Assembly (NCBI GenBank): GCA_964011275.1
Contig: CAXGOB010000003.1
Location: 1 to 64,000, forward strand
Length of the DNA: 64,000 bases
From: UBA7328 sp002471345
Lineage (GTDB): Bacteria > Bacteroidota > Bacteroidia > Chitinophagales > Saprospiraceae
Direction of reading: 5' to 3'
The notes under the pieces are model-generated. The model searched no databases. It saw only the letters and a program-made list of their open reading frames with translations, and was not told where the DNA came from. This document shows, piece after piece, positions 8,860 to 17,795 of the stretch (the stretch's first letter is position 1; every line of letters starts with the position of its first letter). The position numbers and the translations under genes are program-made.

Positions 8860-9306
8860 CTAACTTAATAATTGTTTTACAATATTCGAAATGGTCTTTC
8901 CATCAGCTTTTCCTGCTAATTGAGAAGATGCTGTCCCCATAACTTTACCCATATCTTTCATAGAGCTGGCCCCTGTTTGAGAAATAATATCCTGTATAAC
9001 ACTTTTTAATTCTCCCTCACCCATTTGTTCCGGAAGATATTTCTTAATTATATCTATTTCCTCCATTTCTGTTTGCGCCAACTCTGTTCGCCCTTCCTTG
9101 CTAAATATAGCATAAGAATCTTGCCGCTGTTTCACTAACTTTTGAAGTAATTTTATTTCTTTTTGATCGTCCATTTCCTGCCCACTACCATCTGTTTTCG
9201 CCAAAAGCAACGCTGCTTTTATAGCTCTAATACTCCTTAATGCTGCTTGGTCTTTTGATTTCATTGCTGCTTTCAAGTCAGGCATTATTCTTTGTTCTAA
9301 GCTCAT
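8860..9306 (-). CDS. GatB/YqeY domain protein
   Basis: The 148 residues span the whole YqeY domain, the tRNA-interacting helical domain also found at the C-terminus of GatB. Typical blocks are LKAAMKSKDQAALRSIRAIKAAL near the start, EEIDIIKKYLPEQM in the middle and MKDMGKVMG…ADGKTISNIVKQLL at the end. A free-standing YqeY has been suggested to take part in tRNA-dependent amidation, but its role is not settled. The ATG overlaps the TGA of rsmA by four bases (ATGA), so the two are translationally coupled. Confidence 0.88.
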   Translation of the reverse strand: MSLEQRIMPDLKAAMKSKDQAALRSIRAIKAALLLAKTDGSGQEMDDQKEIKLLQKLVKQRQDSYAIFSKEGRTELAQTEMEEIDIIKKYLPEQMGEGELKSVIQDIISQTGASSMKDMGKVMGTASSQLAGKADGKTISNIVKQLLS

Positions 9307-10073
9307 CTACTTCTATTTATTTTATTTGTAATATCATAAAACTCCTCCTTGGTAATTTGTTCCGGTCTTTTAGAAAAAATTTCTTCTTTTAGTATATCAG
9401 ACTCTCCCACTAATGATTTTAAAGAGTTTCTCATCATTTTTCTTCTTTGATTAAAACCAGTTCGAACCACAGTACGGAGCAGTTTTTCATCACATGGTAT
9501 AGTATAATCCGCTTTTCGCTTCATCATTACCATGGCCGAGTTCACCCTAGGTGGTGGATTAAATGACCCAGGACTGATTTTCTGAGTAATTGTACAATCA
9601 TAAAAAGACTGAAATATCACACTTAGAATACCATATGTTTTGCTGCCTGAAGGTGCAACTATACGATCGGCCACTTCTTTTTGAAACATTCCATAACTCA
9701 GAGGAATAAGATGTTTGTGTTCTATTATTTTAAAAACAATCTGTGACGAAATGTTGTAAGGAAAATTACCAATGATAGAAAACTCTTCTCCATTGTATAA
9801 TTTGCCTAAATCATTTTTTAGAAAATCCTCATTTAAAAATTGTTTTTGCTTCATAGGATATGTAACCCATAAATGCTCTACCATGTCTCTATCGGCTTCT
9901 ATCGCCTTGTAATTATATTCTTTTTGCAAAATATACTTTGTAATAGCTCCTTTGCCAGGACCAATTTCTACAACATTTGGAATAGAATTATATTCATCAA
10001 AAACATCTACAATCTTTTTGCAAAGAGATTCATTGATTAAAAAGTGTTGTCCGTATGATTTTTTAGCTCTCAA
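9303..10073 (-). CDS. rsmA: 16S rRNA dimethyladenosine transferase RsmA (KsgA)
   Basis: Dimethylates the two adjacent adenines in the 3'-terminal hairpin of 16S rRNA during small-subunit maturation. Visible features are the opening KKSYGQHFL, SAM-binding GPGKGA (38-43), the acidic EADRDMV and catalytic NFPYNISS (103-110). Length 256 is normal. The start codon is TTG (10071-10073), fixed by the conserved N-terminus. It is co-transcribed with the yqeY-like gene and divergent from pdxA. Confidence 0.96.
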   Translation of the reverse strand: MRAKKSYGQHFLINESLCKKIVDVFDEYNSIPNVVEIGPGKGAITKYILQKEYNYKAIEADRDMVEHLWVTYPMKQKQFLNEDFLKNDLGKLYNGEEFSIIGNFPYNISSQIVFKIIEHKHLIPLSYGMFQKEVADRIVAPSGSKTYGILSVIFQSFYDCTITQKISPGSFNPPPRVNSAMVMMKRKADYTIPCDEKLLRTVVRTGFNQRRKMMRNSLKSLVGESDILKEEIFSKRPEQITKEEFYDITNKINRSR

Positions 10074-10176
10074 TTATTGGATTGCAAGAAGGACTCGAAG
10101 GTAGTAAAATCCTAAATGTTTATCTTCGGCCACGAATTTGTTAATAAAAGAAAAGGGTCCATAATAATTTAATCAT

Positions 10177-11235
10177 ATGAGCAAAAAATATAAGATCGGC
10201 ATTACTCTAGGAGATATAAATGGAATAGGGCCTGAGGTGGTCCTAAAAACATTGTCTGAACCCAGAGTTCTCAATTCTTGTATTCCAATTATCTATGGAT
10301 CTGGGAAGGTTCTTGGGTATCATAAAAACATTCTGAAAGATAGCTCATTATCATTCGTAACTGTTTCTAACCCAAAACAAGCTCAAGAGGGAAAAATAAG
10401 TGTCATCAATACTTATCACGATACTGTAAATATCAATTTAGGCAAAGCTACAGCAGAGTCTGGCAAATTTGCATATGTGTGCTTAGACGCTGCTGTTAAT
10501 GACTTGCACAATGGAACAATAGACGGCCTTGTTACGGGGCCAATCAACAAAAATGCTATGGCCATGGCTGACTTTCCTGAAAAGGGCCATACCGAATATA
10601 TTGCCAAAAAAGTGGGCGATGAAGAACCTCTTATGTTTATGGTGTCTGATGATCTGAAAATCGCTGTCGCCACAGCACATATTCCTCTTCAAAATGTTAC
10701 CAAAATGCTAACCAAAGAGCTCATTGAAGAAAAGATCCTTGCAATGAATACCTCATTAAAGCAAGATTTTGGTAAAGACAAACCTCTTGTTGCTGCTATG
10801 GGCCTAAATCCACATGCTAGTGACAATGGTACCATTGGTAATGAAGAGGAAGAATATATAGAGCCCGTAATCATGGCACTTAAAGAAAAGGGAGTAATGG
10901 TCTCAGGACCACACTCTGCTGACGGGTTTTTCGGAAGTGGTGAATATGTCAAATATGATGGGGTGCTGGCTATGTATCATGATCAAGGACTTATACCTTT
11001 CAAATCGCTTTGTTTTGGTCAAGGTGTCAACTTTACAGCAGGGCTGCATGTAATTCGTACTTCTCCTGATCATGGCACAGGGTATGAAATAGCAGGAAAC
11101 AATGAAGCAGACCCCGCCTCTTTTAGAACGGCTCTTTTTACAGCTCTTGATATAATAAGGAGTAGAAGCTCCTATATAGAGCTCCGTGAAAATGCATTGC
11201 AAAGAGGAGAAGGAGAAAAAAAGAAAGAGAAGTAA
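10177..11235 (+). CDS. pdxA: 4-hydroxythreonine-4-phosphate dehydrogenase
   Basis: NAD-dependent oxidation and decarboxylation of 4-hydroxythreonine-4-phosphate in the DXP-dependent route to pyridoxal phosphate. Family marks are GDINGIGPEVVLK (12-24), TGPINK, the metal-binding KGHTE (137-141) and MYHDQGLIPFK (around 267). At 352 residues it is slightly longer than the E. coli enzyme and ends in a lysine/glutamate-rich tail. In Bacteroidota pdxA is often next to rsmA, as here (divergent, 103 bp apart). Confidence 0.95.
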   Translation: MSKKYKIGITLGDINGIGPEVVLKTLSEPRVLNSCIPIIYGSGKVLGYHKNILKDSSLSFVTVSNPKQAQEGKISVINTYHDTVNINLGKATAESGKFAYVCLDAAVNDLHNGTIDGLVTGPINKNAMAMADFPEKGHTEYIAKKVGDEEPLMFMVSDDLKIAVATAHIPLQNVTKMLTKELIEEKILAMNTSLKQDFGKDKPLVAAMGLNPHASDNGTIGNEEEEYIEPVIMALKEKGVMVSGPHSADGFFGSGEYVKYDGVLAMYHDQGLIPFKSLCFGQGVNFTAGLHVIRTSPDHGTGYEIAGNNEADPASFRTALFTALDIIRSRSSYIELRENALQRGEGEKKKEK

Positions 11236-11396
11236 AATCAGGATGTAGGAACCCGTCTTCAGAGTAGGTATTCTAATTTAACAGTTAAAAATTAGATTCC
11301 TTAATTCTCAGAGATTGGTTTATCAAACAAGTTCTTTACACCCTGACAAGTCAAATATATGAGGATTATTGAAATCAACCCTTTTGAGGGATATGA

Positions 11397-11954
11397 TTAA
11401 ATATTCTTACTGCAAACTTTACACTCTTTCCAATCTTTTGATTTTCTTTTGAGCAACCCATTCTCATCGATGGAATAGTCACAACACTCAATGTACCCCT
11501 GAGTAATTAATTTCCGTCCTCTTTGCACATGAGATTTAAATGTAGATAATGAAACCCTGAGCCTTTTAGCAGATTCCGTCTGGGGAATACCTTTAATATC
11601 AGTAAGGTAGATTGCATTTTTATACTTAGGGGATAGGTTCGCAATAATCCCCCTTAAGCAGTCTTCCGGTCCATGTGCCCCTTTTTCTTCGCTACATTGG
11701 ACACCGATTGGATCAATTCGCTTTTTTTCTTGTCTAAAATGGTCAATGAGTAGATTTTGGGCCACTCGGTAGATCCACCCTTTTGAATTGATTATAGTTT
11801 TTCCTCTATTTATATTCAGGTAGAATTTAATAAATGCCTCTTGTAAGACATCGTCTATGAGAGCATTGTCTCTTTCCACCTTTAACAAAGAAGTTTTTAA
11901 TTCATCAATATGAGAACTATAGACCTTTGCGGTGATATTTTCAACTTCAGCCAT
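11397..11954 (-). CDS. SigZ-like sigma-70 family sigma factor with a cysteine-rich tail
   Basis: An ECF-type sigma factor of 185 residues. Region 2 is DDVLQEAFIKFYLN…GWIYRVAQNLLIDHFRQEK (about 33-78); region 4 is LSPKYKNAIYLTDIKGIPQTESAKRLRVSLSTFKSHVQRGRKLI (about 107-151). The C-terminal extension has a CC pair in ECCDYSIDENG and a CxxC in ECKVCSKN, a layout seen in SigZ-type sigma factors, and could bind a metal. A 34-residue cysteine-rich peptide gene ends 20 bp upstream on the same strand, and no anti-sigma gene is adjacent. Metal or redox control is inference. Confidence 0.8.
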   Translation of the reverse strand: MAEVENITAKVYSSHIDELKTSLLKVERDNALIDDVLQEAFIKFYLNINRGKTIINSKGWIYRVAQNLLIDHFRQEKKRIDPIGVQCSEEKGAHGPEDCLRGIIANLSPKYKNAIYLTDIKGIPQTESAKRLRVSLSTFKSHVQRGRKLITQGYIECCDYSIDENGLLKRKSKDWKECKVCSKNI

Positions 11955-11974
11955 TTAAATAGACAGGTTTTCCT

Positions 11975-12079
11975 TTAACAGCTACATGCTCTACAAGAGC
12001 AGCTATCACAAGAACAATCTCCACATTTTCCCGATAGGCATGCTTCGCAAGAACAGGTACATTTATTTTCTTCTTTCAT
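11975..12079 (-). CDS. Cysteine-rich, metallothionein-like 34-residue peptide
   Basis: A small ORF with an ATG at 12077-12079 and TAA at 11975-11977. Of 34 residues 11 are Cys, at positions 7, 9, 11, 14, 19, 22, 24, 27, 29, 32 and 34, giving overlapping CxC and CxxC motifs. It has no aromatic residues and a Lys/Glu N-terminus. This composition is that of a thiolate-cluster metal-binding peptide. It lies directly upstream of the SigZ-like gene on the same strand, with a 20-bp gap, and probably shares its mRNA. No Shine-Dalgarno is visible, which is usual in this phylum. It is not a recognised family, so the metallothionein role is inference. Confidence 0.6.
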   Translation of the reverse strand: MKEENKCTCSCEACLSGKCGDCSCDSCSCRACSC

Positions 12080-12169
12080 TTTTTGAATTTTCTATAAAAA
12101 TTTTGCTTTCACTACTATGACGTGAATGGGGGCAAAAAGATGCAAAATAGAAGAAGTTTTTGATTTGTC

Positions 12170-13945
12170 TTATTCGTTTGAACCAACAAATGTCGATTTC
12201 AAACTCAGTTCATTCTGTTGCTCTTCACTTATGGTAGCAGGACAATCAATCATCATATCACGGCCTTGATTGTTCTTTGGGAATGCTATGAAGTCACGAA
12301 TTGAACTCTCTCCATTCATTACAGCGCACAACCTATCAAATCCAAAGGCAATGCCTCCATGTGGTGGGGCCCCATACTCAAATGCCCCCAATAAAAACCC
12401 AAATTGCTCTTCTGCTTCTTCCTTACTAAAACCTAACAAATCAAAATTCTTGGACTGAAGCTCTCTATCATGAATCCTGATAGATCCTCCACCTATCTCT
12501 GATCCATTAATAACCAAATCATATGCATCGGCCTTTAGGCCTTTCATGGTCTCGTGCTCGCCTTTCATCATTTTCTCCTGATCCTGTTTCTTAGGAGAGG
12601 TAAAAGGATGGTGCATCGCATGAAACCGGTTAGATTCTTCGTCCCATTCTAAAAGAGGAAAGTCTACTACCCATAGAGGCTTGAAGTCACCTTTTGTCAT
12701 AAGACCCATTCTGCGTGCCATTTCTAATCTAAGTTCATTGAGTTGCTTTCTGGTTTTTTCAGTCTCTCCACATAGAATAAATAAAACATCTCCATTTTGG
12801 GCCCCTATTTTTTCTTTTAAGGTATTGAGATCATTGTCAGAGTAAAACTTGCCAATAGTAGACTTAATACTCCCGTCCTCATTATATTTTACATAAACCA
12901 AACCTTTAGAACCTATCTGAGGTCTTTGAACCCACTCTGTAAGTTCTTTCATTTGTTTATTAGAATAAGACCCTGCTATTCCTTCGGCAATAATTCCCAC
13001 CACAAACTCAGCATTGTCAAAAACGCCAAAACCGTTTCCCTGCATGTCTTCATTCAACTCTATGAACTCCATACCAAAACGCAAATCTGGCTTGTCCGAG
13101 CCATATTTTTTCATTGCCTCATCATAAGTAATTCTAGGAAAGTCAGGAAGGTCAATTCCTTTAAGACCTTTAAAAAGTTCTTTCGTTAGGTCTTCAAAAG
13201 TGTTTAGGATGTCTTCTTGAGTGACAAAAGCCATTTCGCAATCAATTTGTGTAAATTCTGGCTGTCGATCTGCTCTTAAATCTTCATCTCTGAAACACTT
13301 AACAATCTGAAAATATTTATCCATGCCCGCTACCATCAAAATTTGTTTAAAGGTCTGTGGCGATTGAGGAAGTGCGTAAAACTGGCCGGGGTTCATTCTA
13401 CTAGGAACAACAAAATCTCTTGCCCCCTCAGGTGTACTTTTGATTAATACAGGAGTCTCTATTTCTATAAACCCTTGATTATCTAAGTATTTTCTAGTTT
13501 CAATTGCGAGCTTGCTTCTGAACATTAATTTTTCCTTGAGTGGATTTCTCCTTATGTCCAGATATCTATATTTCATGCGGAGATCTTCCCCTCCATCTGT
13601 CTCATTCTCAATAGTAAATGGCGGAACTTTCGAAGCATTTAATATCTCCATCTCTTTGACTTCAATTTCTACCTCTCCCGTTGGTCTATTGGGGTTTTTG
13701 TTACTTCTTTCTCTAACGGTTCCAGAAATTTTGATTACAAATTCTCGTCCCAATTTTCGAGCCCCTTCGCTTAATTTCTCATTATCATCAGAATTAAAAA
13801 CCACCTGTGTAATTCCATATCTATCCCTCAAGTCAATAAAGGTCATGCCTCCAAAATCTCTATTGGACTGGACCCATCCACTCAAAACAACTTCTTGTTC
13901 AACATCAGAAATTCTCAATTCGCCACAGTTCTTCGACCTATACAT
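12170..13945 (-). CDS. aspS: Aspartyl-tRNA synthetase
   Basis: Charges tRNA-Asp. It begins MYRSKNCGELR, carries the OB-fold anticodon domain (SGWVQSNRDFGGMTFIDLRDRYG), the class II motif 2 region (KCFRDEDLRADRQPEFTQID), the bacterial GAD insertion and a motif 3-like GIAFGFDRL near the end. The open frame extends upstream to 14002, but a -7 promoter box lies inside that extension (13971-13978). The family also starts at MYRS, so 13945 is preferred; ATG at 13954 is the alternative. Divergent from hemA. Confidence 0.96.
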   Translation of the reverse strand: MYRSKNCGELRISDVEQEVVLSGWVQSNRDFGGMTFIDLRDRYGITQVVFNSDDNEKLSEGARKLGREFVIKISGTVRERSNKNPNRPTGEVEIEVKEMEILNASKVPPFTIENETDGGEDLRMKYRYLDIRRNPLKEKLMFRSKLAIETRKYLDNQGFIEIETPVLIKSTPEGARDFVVPSRMNPGQFYALPQSPQTFKQILMVAGMDKYFQIVKCFRDEDLRADRQPEFTQIDCEMAFVTQEDILNTFEDLTKELFKGLKGIDLPDFPRITYDEAMKKYGSDKPDLRFGMEFIELNEDMQGNGFGVFDNAEFVVGIIAEGIAGSYSNKQMKELTEWVQRPQIGSKGLVYVKYNEDGSIKSTIGKFYSDNDLNTLKEKIGAQNGDVLFILCGETEKTRKQLNELRLEMARRMGLMTKGDFKPLWVVDFPLLEWDEESNRFHAMHHPFTSPKKQDQEKMMKGEHETMKGLKADAYDLVINGSEIGGGSIRIHDRELQSKNFDLLGFSKEEAEEQFGFLLGAFEYGAPPHGGIAFGFDRLCAVMNGESSIRDFIAFPKNNQGRDMMIDCPATISEEQQNELSLKSTFVGSNE

Positions 13946-13970
13946 TTCAATCATATTTAATTTAAGTGTG

Positions 13971-13978
13971 CAAAAGTA
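13971..13978 (-). promoter_or_regulatory. -7 promoter element (TACTTTTG) of aspS
   Basis: An exact TAnnTTTG on the minus strand, 25-30 bp upstream of the preferred aspS start codons. Its position inside the longer open frame argues against the upstream ATG at 14002. Confidence 0.5.
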
Positions 13979-14056
13979 CTCCAACCTGTGAGTAAATGTC
14001 ATGATATAACAAGTGATATTTTACAATTCTGTGACAATTCTCATTTGGCATAGATT

Positions 14057-14064
14057 TAATTTTG
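14057..14064 (+). promoter_or_regulatory. -7-like box (TAATTTTG) and strong ribosome binding site before hemA
   Basis: TAATTTTG matches the -7 consensus but overlaps a GGAGGAG Shine-Dalgarno (14064-14070) that sits at ideal spacing from the ATG at 14073. Strong SD sequences are rare in this phylum. Both cannot serve the same transcript, because a start from this box would fall inside or after the SD. The SD reading is the more useful one for choosing the start codon. Confidence 0.35.
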
Positions 14065-14072
14065 GAGGAGAC

Positions 14073-15305
14073 ATGCTGAATTATTTTCAAGTCATATCGA
14101 TATCTCATGAAAAGCTCGAAACTGAGGATTTAGAGCAGTTTATAATAAAGTATAAAACAAAAGGTGAGCTCAAGGAAAAGTTAACTTCTTTGAAAAATTC
14201 TTTTGATATTGAAGAGCTCATTTATCTATCTACTTGTAATAGGTTGATGATATTGATGTTCCGAGAGGATCCGTTCGATTTTTCTGAGATAAAAGAACTG
14301 TTAGAGAAAATTAATCCTAATCATGTTTCTGCTTTAGCACACAGAATAGAAAAGGTGGTTAATTATCACATTGGTAGCGAATGTATACGACACCTTTTTG
14401 AGGTAGCTTCTTCGCTCCAATCATTAGTTATCGGAGAACGGGAAATATTTAGACAATTTCGATCGGCATACAATGAATGTAAACAGTTTGGTCTCACTGG
14501 AGATAATTTAAGGCTGTTAGAAAGATGTACTGTTTCTGCAGCCAAAGATGTTTATACATCCACCAAAATTGGAGAAAAACCTGTTTCTATAGTTTCACTA
14601 GCCCTTCAGAGCTTATTAAACCTTCATCCAAATCGAAACAAAAGGGTGCTGATGGTCGGGTCTGGAGAAACCAATACAACTTTTGGACGGTTCTTGAAAA
14701 AGCACGGATTTGGTAACATTGTTATTTTTAACAGAAGTTTTAATAATGCATTTGAACTCTCTGAAGAAATAGGGGCCTCAGCATATCATTTATCGGATTT
14801 AAACAGCTATGAAAAGGGCTTCGACATAATGATTTGCTGTACATCTGCTACAGAACCTGTTATAAACTCAGAAATATATAGAGGGCTTGTAAGAGAAGAA
14901 CGCGACAAAAAAGTACTAATAGACCTTTCTATTCCCAATAACATTTCTAAAAATGTCGTGGCAAGTAATAATGTTACTCATATCAATATTGATTCACTAA
15001 GGTCTCTAGCACAAGAGAATTTACAATCCCGACAAGGAAATATTGCCGCTTCAAGAATCTTGATTAACTATCATTTAGATACTTTTACAGTGATGTATGA
15101 TCAGAGACAAATAGAAAAAGCATTCAGTAAACTCCCAAAAGAAATTAAGTCAATAAAAGATAGGGCTATTGAAAAGGTGTTTAAACAAAAAATAGAAGAG
15201 CTTCCAGAAGCTTCTCAAGAACTCCTGAGAGAAATGATGGATTATATGGAGAAGAAGTGTGTAGCCGCACCAATTAAATTGGCTAAAGAATTAGCTGAAA
15301 AATAA
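14073..15305 (+). CDS. hemA: Glutamyl-tRNA reductase
   Basis: Reduces Glu-tRNA(Glu) to glutamate-1-semialdehyde, the first step of C5-pathway tetrapyrrole synthesis. The catalytic Cys is in LSTCNRLMIL (residue 55 from the chosen start). IGEREIFRQFRSAYNECKQFGLTG and the NADPH-binding RVLMVGSGETN follow, with a C-terminal dimerisation region. The frame is open back to 14013, but the ATG at 14073 is preceded by GGAGGAG and gives the usual N-terminus (MLNYFQVISISHEKL). Divergent from aspS. Confidence 0.95.
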   Translation: MLNYFQVISISHEKLETEDLEQFIIKYKTKGELKEKLTSLKNSFDIEELIYLSTCNRLMILMFREDPFDFSEIKELLEKINPNHVSALAHRIEKVVNYHIGSECIRHLFEVASSLQSLVIGEREIFRQFRSAYNECKQFGLTGDNLRLLERCTVSAAKDVYTSTKIGEKPVSIVSLALQSLLNLHPNRNKRVLMVGSGETNTTFGRFLKKHGFGNIVIFNRSFNNAFELSEEIGASAYHLSDLNSYEKGFDIMICCTSATEPVINSEIYRGLVREERDKKVLIDLSIPNNISKNVVASNNVTHINIDSLRSLAQENLQSRQGNIAASRILINYHLDTFTVMYDQRQIEKAFSKLPKEIKSIKDRAIEKVFKQKIEELPEASQELLREMMDYMEKKCVAAPIKLAKELAEK

Positions 15306-15360
15306 TATTCTCGTATAAATCCTAGATAGCTCTTACATTCGTTTTTCAAAAAAGAATGAA

Positions 15361-16236
15361 ATGAAATTTGTATGTATTGCCTTGATCGTATTCTTTAGCA
15401 CATATTCACAAGCACAATCTCGATTCGACAAGGTACAGATAACTCCTCATCAAATAACAGACCACACGTACATGCTTGAAGGATCTGGAGGCAACATAGG
15501 GCTATATATAGGACAAAATGAAGTTCTTATTATAGACAGTCAATTCGCACCCCTTTCTGACAAGATTAAGGCTGCAATACAAAGGATCAGCGACAAGCCG
15601 CTTAAATGGCTAGTTAATACTCATTGGCATGGTGACCATACCGGTGGCAATGCCAATTTATCAACTGAAGGGCTCACGATTGTGGGTCACAAAAATGTTC
15701 TGCATCGGCTTTCTCATGAGAATAAAAGAATGGGCCAAACTGTGCCTCCTGCTCCTGAAGCAGCAAGGACAGATGTGGCTTTTAATGATGAGCTTACACT
15801 TAACGTATCTGGGTATAATGTCATGATCCAACATGTTGAAAACGCTCATACCGATGGAGATGCATTTGTACTTTTTGTTGATGACAACGTGCTCCACATG
15901 GGAGATTGTTTTTTTAAAGGAAGGTTTCCTTTCATTGACTTATCATCAAATGGATCAGTTGAGGGATATTTAAAAGCTGTAGAAGTGGCAATGATGATGG
16001 TAAACGATGAAACGGTAATCATACCAGGCCACGGAGCCTTAGCGGGTAAAAAAGACCTTATGGATTATCACACCATGCTCACTACAGTAATTGAGCGAAT
16101 GAAAGAGGCAATGAAAACCACTGATATTTTATCGGATATATCAACAGAAGAAATAGTGAAGGGATATGAAGAGTGGGGAAGAGGGTTCATTAATAGCAAA
16201 AGAATGGTTGAAACACTATTCAAAGGATTGGAATAG
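15361..16236 (+). CDS. Secreted metallo-beta-lactamase-fold hydrolase
   Basis: A signal peptide (MKFVCIALIVFFSTYSQAQ) is followed by an MBL domain. The zinc motif HxHxDH is H88, H90, D92 and H93 in THWHGDHTGGN, with a third-ligand histidine in ENAHTDGDAFV and a further GDCFF and IPGHG. At 291 residues it resembles the many periplasmic MBL proteins of Bacteroidota whose substrates are unknown. Some relatives are class B beta-lactamases, but nothing here shows that activity. The downstream TruC frame overlaps its 3' end. Confidence 0.82.
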   Translation: MKFVCIALIVFFSTYSQAQSRFDKVQITPHQITDHTYMLEGSGGNIGLYIGQNEVLIIDSQFAPLSDKIKAAIQRISDKPLKWLVNTHWHGDHTGGNANLSTEGLTIVGHKNVLHRLSHENKRMGQTVPPAPEAARTDVAFNDELTLNVSGYNVMIQHVENAHTDGDAFVLFVDDNVLHMGDCFFKGRFPFIDLSSNGSVEGYLKAVEVAMMMVNDETVIIPGHGALAGKKDLMDYHTMLTTVIERMKEAMKTTDILSDISTEEIVKGYEEWGRGFINSKRMVETLFKGLE

Positions 16237-16939
16237 TCTGAAAAAGCAATCTTTTTCTCCGCTAGAGATTATATATAAGGATGAGTTTTTAGTGGCCATT
16301 AATAAGCCACATGGCTTGTTAACCCATAGAACATCTATTGCTGTTGAAACAGATGAGTTTGCGCTACAATTACTCAGAGATCAAATTGGACAAAAAGTTT
16401 ATCCAATACATCGTCTCGACAGAAAAACTTCTGGAATTCTTCTTTTCGCACTAAATCCCGTAACGAATAGGTACGTCCAAGATCAAATCCGAAATCATAC
16501 TGTAATAAAATCTTATATCGCAATTGTTCGAGGATTTTTTCCTGATAAGGTCGAAGTGGATTACCCTGTAATAAATGCTCGAGGAAAACTAAAAGACGCT
16601 TCCACTGCTTTCAAATGTATAGGGCGAACTGAAATTGATGTTGCTCTGGGAAAACACCAAACATCTAGGTATTCGTTAATTGAAGCATTCCCAAAGACAG
16701 GAAGAATGCATCAGATCAGAAGGCACCTTAACCATCTCAGACATCCTATTATAGGAGATAGGCCACATGGTTGTAGCAAACAAAACCGGTTGTTTAAGGA
16801 AAAGTGGAACATGACAACTATGATGCTTCATGCTAAATCTTTTGAATTTATGCCTCCTATATCTCAAAAAAGAACCATAATTGAAGCAAATTGTTCTTTC
16901 GAATTTGTAAGAATGAAAAAAGAGTTGAATCTAAGTTAA
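16166..16939 (+). CDS. truC: tRNA pseudouridine synthase C-like (TruC)
   Basis: RluA-family pseudouridine synthase with the catalytic motif HRLDRKTSG (Asp85 in this frame). The opening block PLEIIYKDEFLVAINKPHGLLTHRTS and the EFALQLLRDQIG segment match TruC, which modifies U65 in tRNA. The only in-frame ATG (16166) overlaps the MBL gene by 71 bp and adds about 30 residues not typical of the family. A non-ATG start near 16238 (CTG, just after the MBL stop) would give a standard N-terminus. The start is therefore uncertain; the function is not. Confidence 0.85.
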   Translation: MKSGEEGSLIAKEWLKHYSKDWNSLKKQSFSPLEIIYKDEFLVAINKPHGLLTHRTSIAVETDEFALQLLRDQIGQKVYPIHRLDRKTSGILLFALNPVTNRYVQDQIRNHTVIKSYIAIVRGFFPDKVEVDYPVINARGKLKDASTAFKCIGRTEIDVALGKHQTSRYSLIEAFPKTGRMHQIRRHLNHLRHPIIGDRPHGCSKQNRLFKEKWNMTTMMLHAKSFEFMPPISQKRTIIEANCSFEFVRMKKELNLS

Positions 16940-16951
16940 TCGAAAATGATT

Positions 16952-17722
16952 TCAAGCAAACAATAAAACCATCCCACTCAAAGCCGTAGTAAAAATCACT
17001 AACAACCTAAAAAATCTTTCGCTCATTAGTTTTACCAAATAGACACCAAAGACTAATCCAATGACAACTGCTGGCAAGGTTGTCATGCCCAGTAAGAATG
17101 TTTTCCAAGTAATCGTTTTCCATATGAATACATGAAAAGGAATTTTTATAACATTAATGATGAAAAAAAACATGGCCGACGTACCAATAAAAACTGTTTT
17201 TGGCATTTTTATTACAAGCATGTAAATATTCATAAGAGGGCCTGCCGCATTTCCGATCATCGTAGTGAACCCTAGGCCAACTCCTGTTAAAGAACCCAAA
17301 AAGTGGTGCTTTTCTACAACAAGATCGTCCCCCAACCAACCTGAAAGGAGCAATAACAAAAGACATATCATTATCAAGATTCCCATCAGAAACTGAAATG
17401 AATCACCATTGATGTATTGTCCGACCCAAGTTGCAACTATTACACCAATCACAGCAAATGGAAGAAGCTTAGCTAGCTCAGGCCACTTTGTCTCCTTATA
17501 ATAATGTGAAACTGCACCCATATCAGACATGATAAGCATTGGAAGTAAAATCCCTGTAGACTCTTTCGCACCAAAAATTAGCGCCGCTATTGGAATGGAC
17601 GCTGTTCCTACTCCTTTAACACCTGCTTTTGCCATGCCCAACAACATACCAACAAGCATCAATAACAAGATCTGATATCCTGAAAGGTTAAAATAGGAAT
17701 AGAGATTTAAAATACTTTCCAT
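16952..17722 (-). CDS. TauE/SafE family membrane transporter
   Basis: A 256-residue inner-membrane protein with about eight hydrophobic segments. Opening MLVGMLLGMAKAGVKGVGTASIPIAAL and mid-protein TGVGLGFTTMIGNAAGPLMNIYML are the two half-repeat signatures of the TauE/SafE (former DUF81) family. Members export sulfite, sulfoacetate or similar organosulfur anions; the substrate here is not determinable. Convergent with truC (12 bp gap), and its start is close to the terminator of the DUF937 gene. Confidence 0.85.
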   Translation of the reverse strand: MESILNLYSYFNLSGYQILLLMLVGMLLGMAKAGVKGVGTASIPIAALIFGAKESTGILLPMLIMSDMGAVSHYYKETKWPELAKLLPFAVIGVIVATWVGQYINGDSFQFLMGILIMICLLLLLLSGWLGDDLVVEKHHFLGSLTGVGLGFTTMIGNAAGPLMNIYMLVIKMPKTVFIGTSAMFFFIINVIKIPFHVFIWKTITWKTFLLGMTTLPAVVIGLVFGVYLVKLMSERFFRLLVIFTTALSGMVLLFA

Positions 17723-17737
17723 CTAAAGGTTTAAAAT

Positions 17738-17773
17738 AAAAGAGGATGGTTTCATAGTGAAACCACCCTCTTT
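17738..17773 (-). terminator. Rho-independent terminator of the DUF937 gene
   Basis: A 16-bp stem (AAAGAGG…TTTCA against its complement, with one mismatch) around TAG, followed on the minus strand by TTTTATTTTAA. It lies 22 bp after the DUF937 stop and before the next leftward gene, so it separates the two units. Confidence 0.8.
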
Positions 17774-17795
17774 ATATTGTCAGTTATAATCGTTT

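Noticed and set aside
13512..13991. 159-codon open frame antisense to aspS
   Set aside because: It lies wholly within a certain aminoacyl-tRNA synthetase gene on the other strand and shows no domain or start signal.
15361..16236. Metallo-beta-lactamase antibiotic resistance
   Set aside because: The HxHxDH site is shared by the whole superfamily; nothing specific to B1-B3 lactamases was established.
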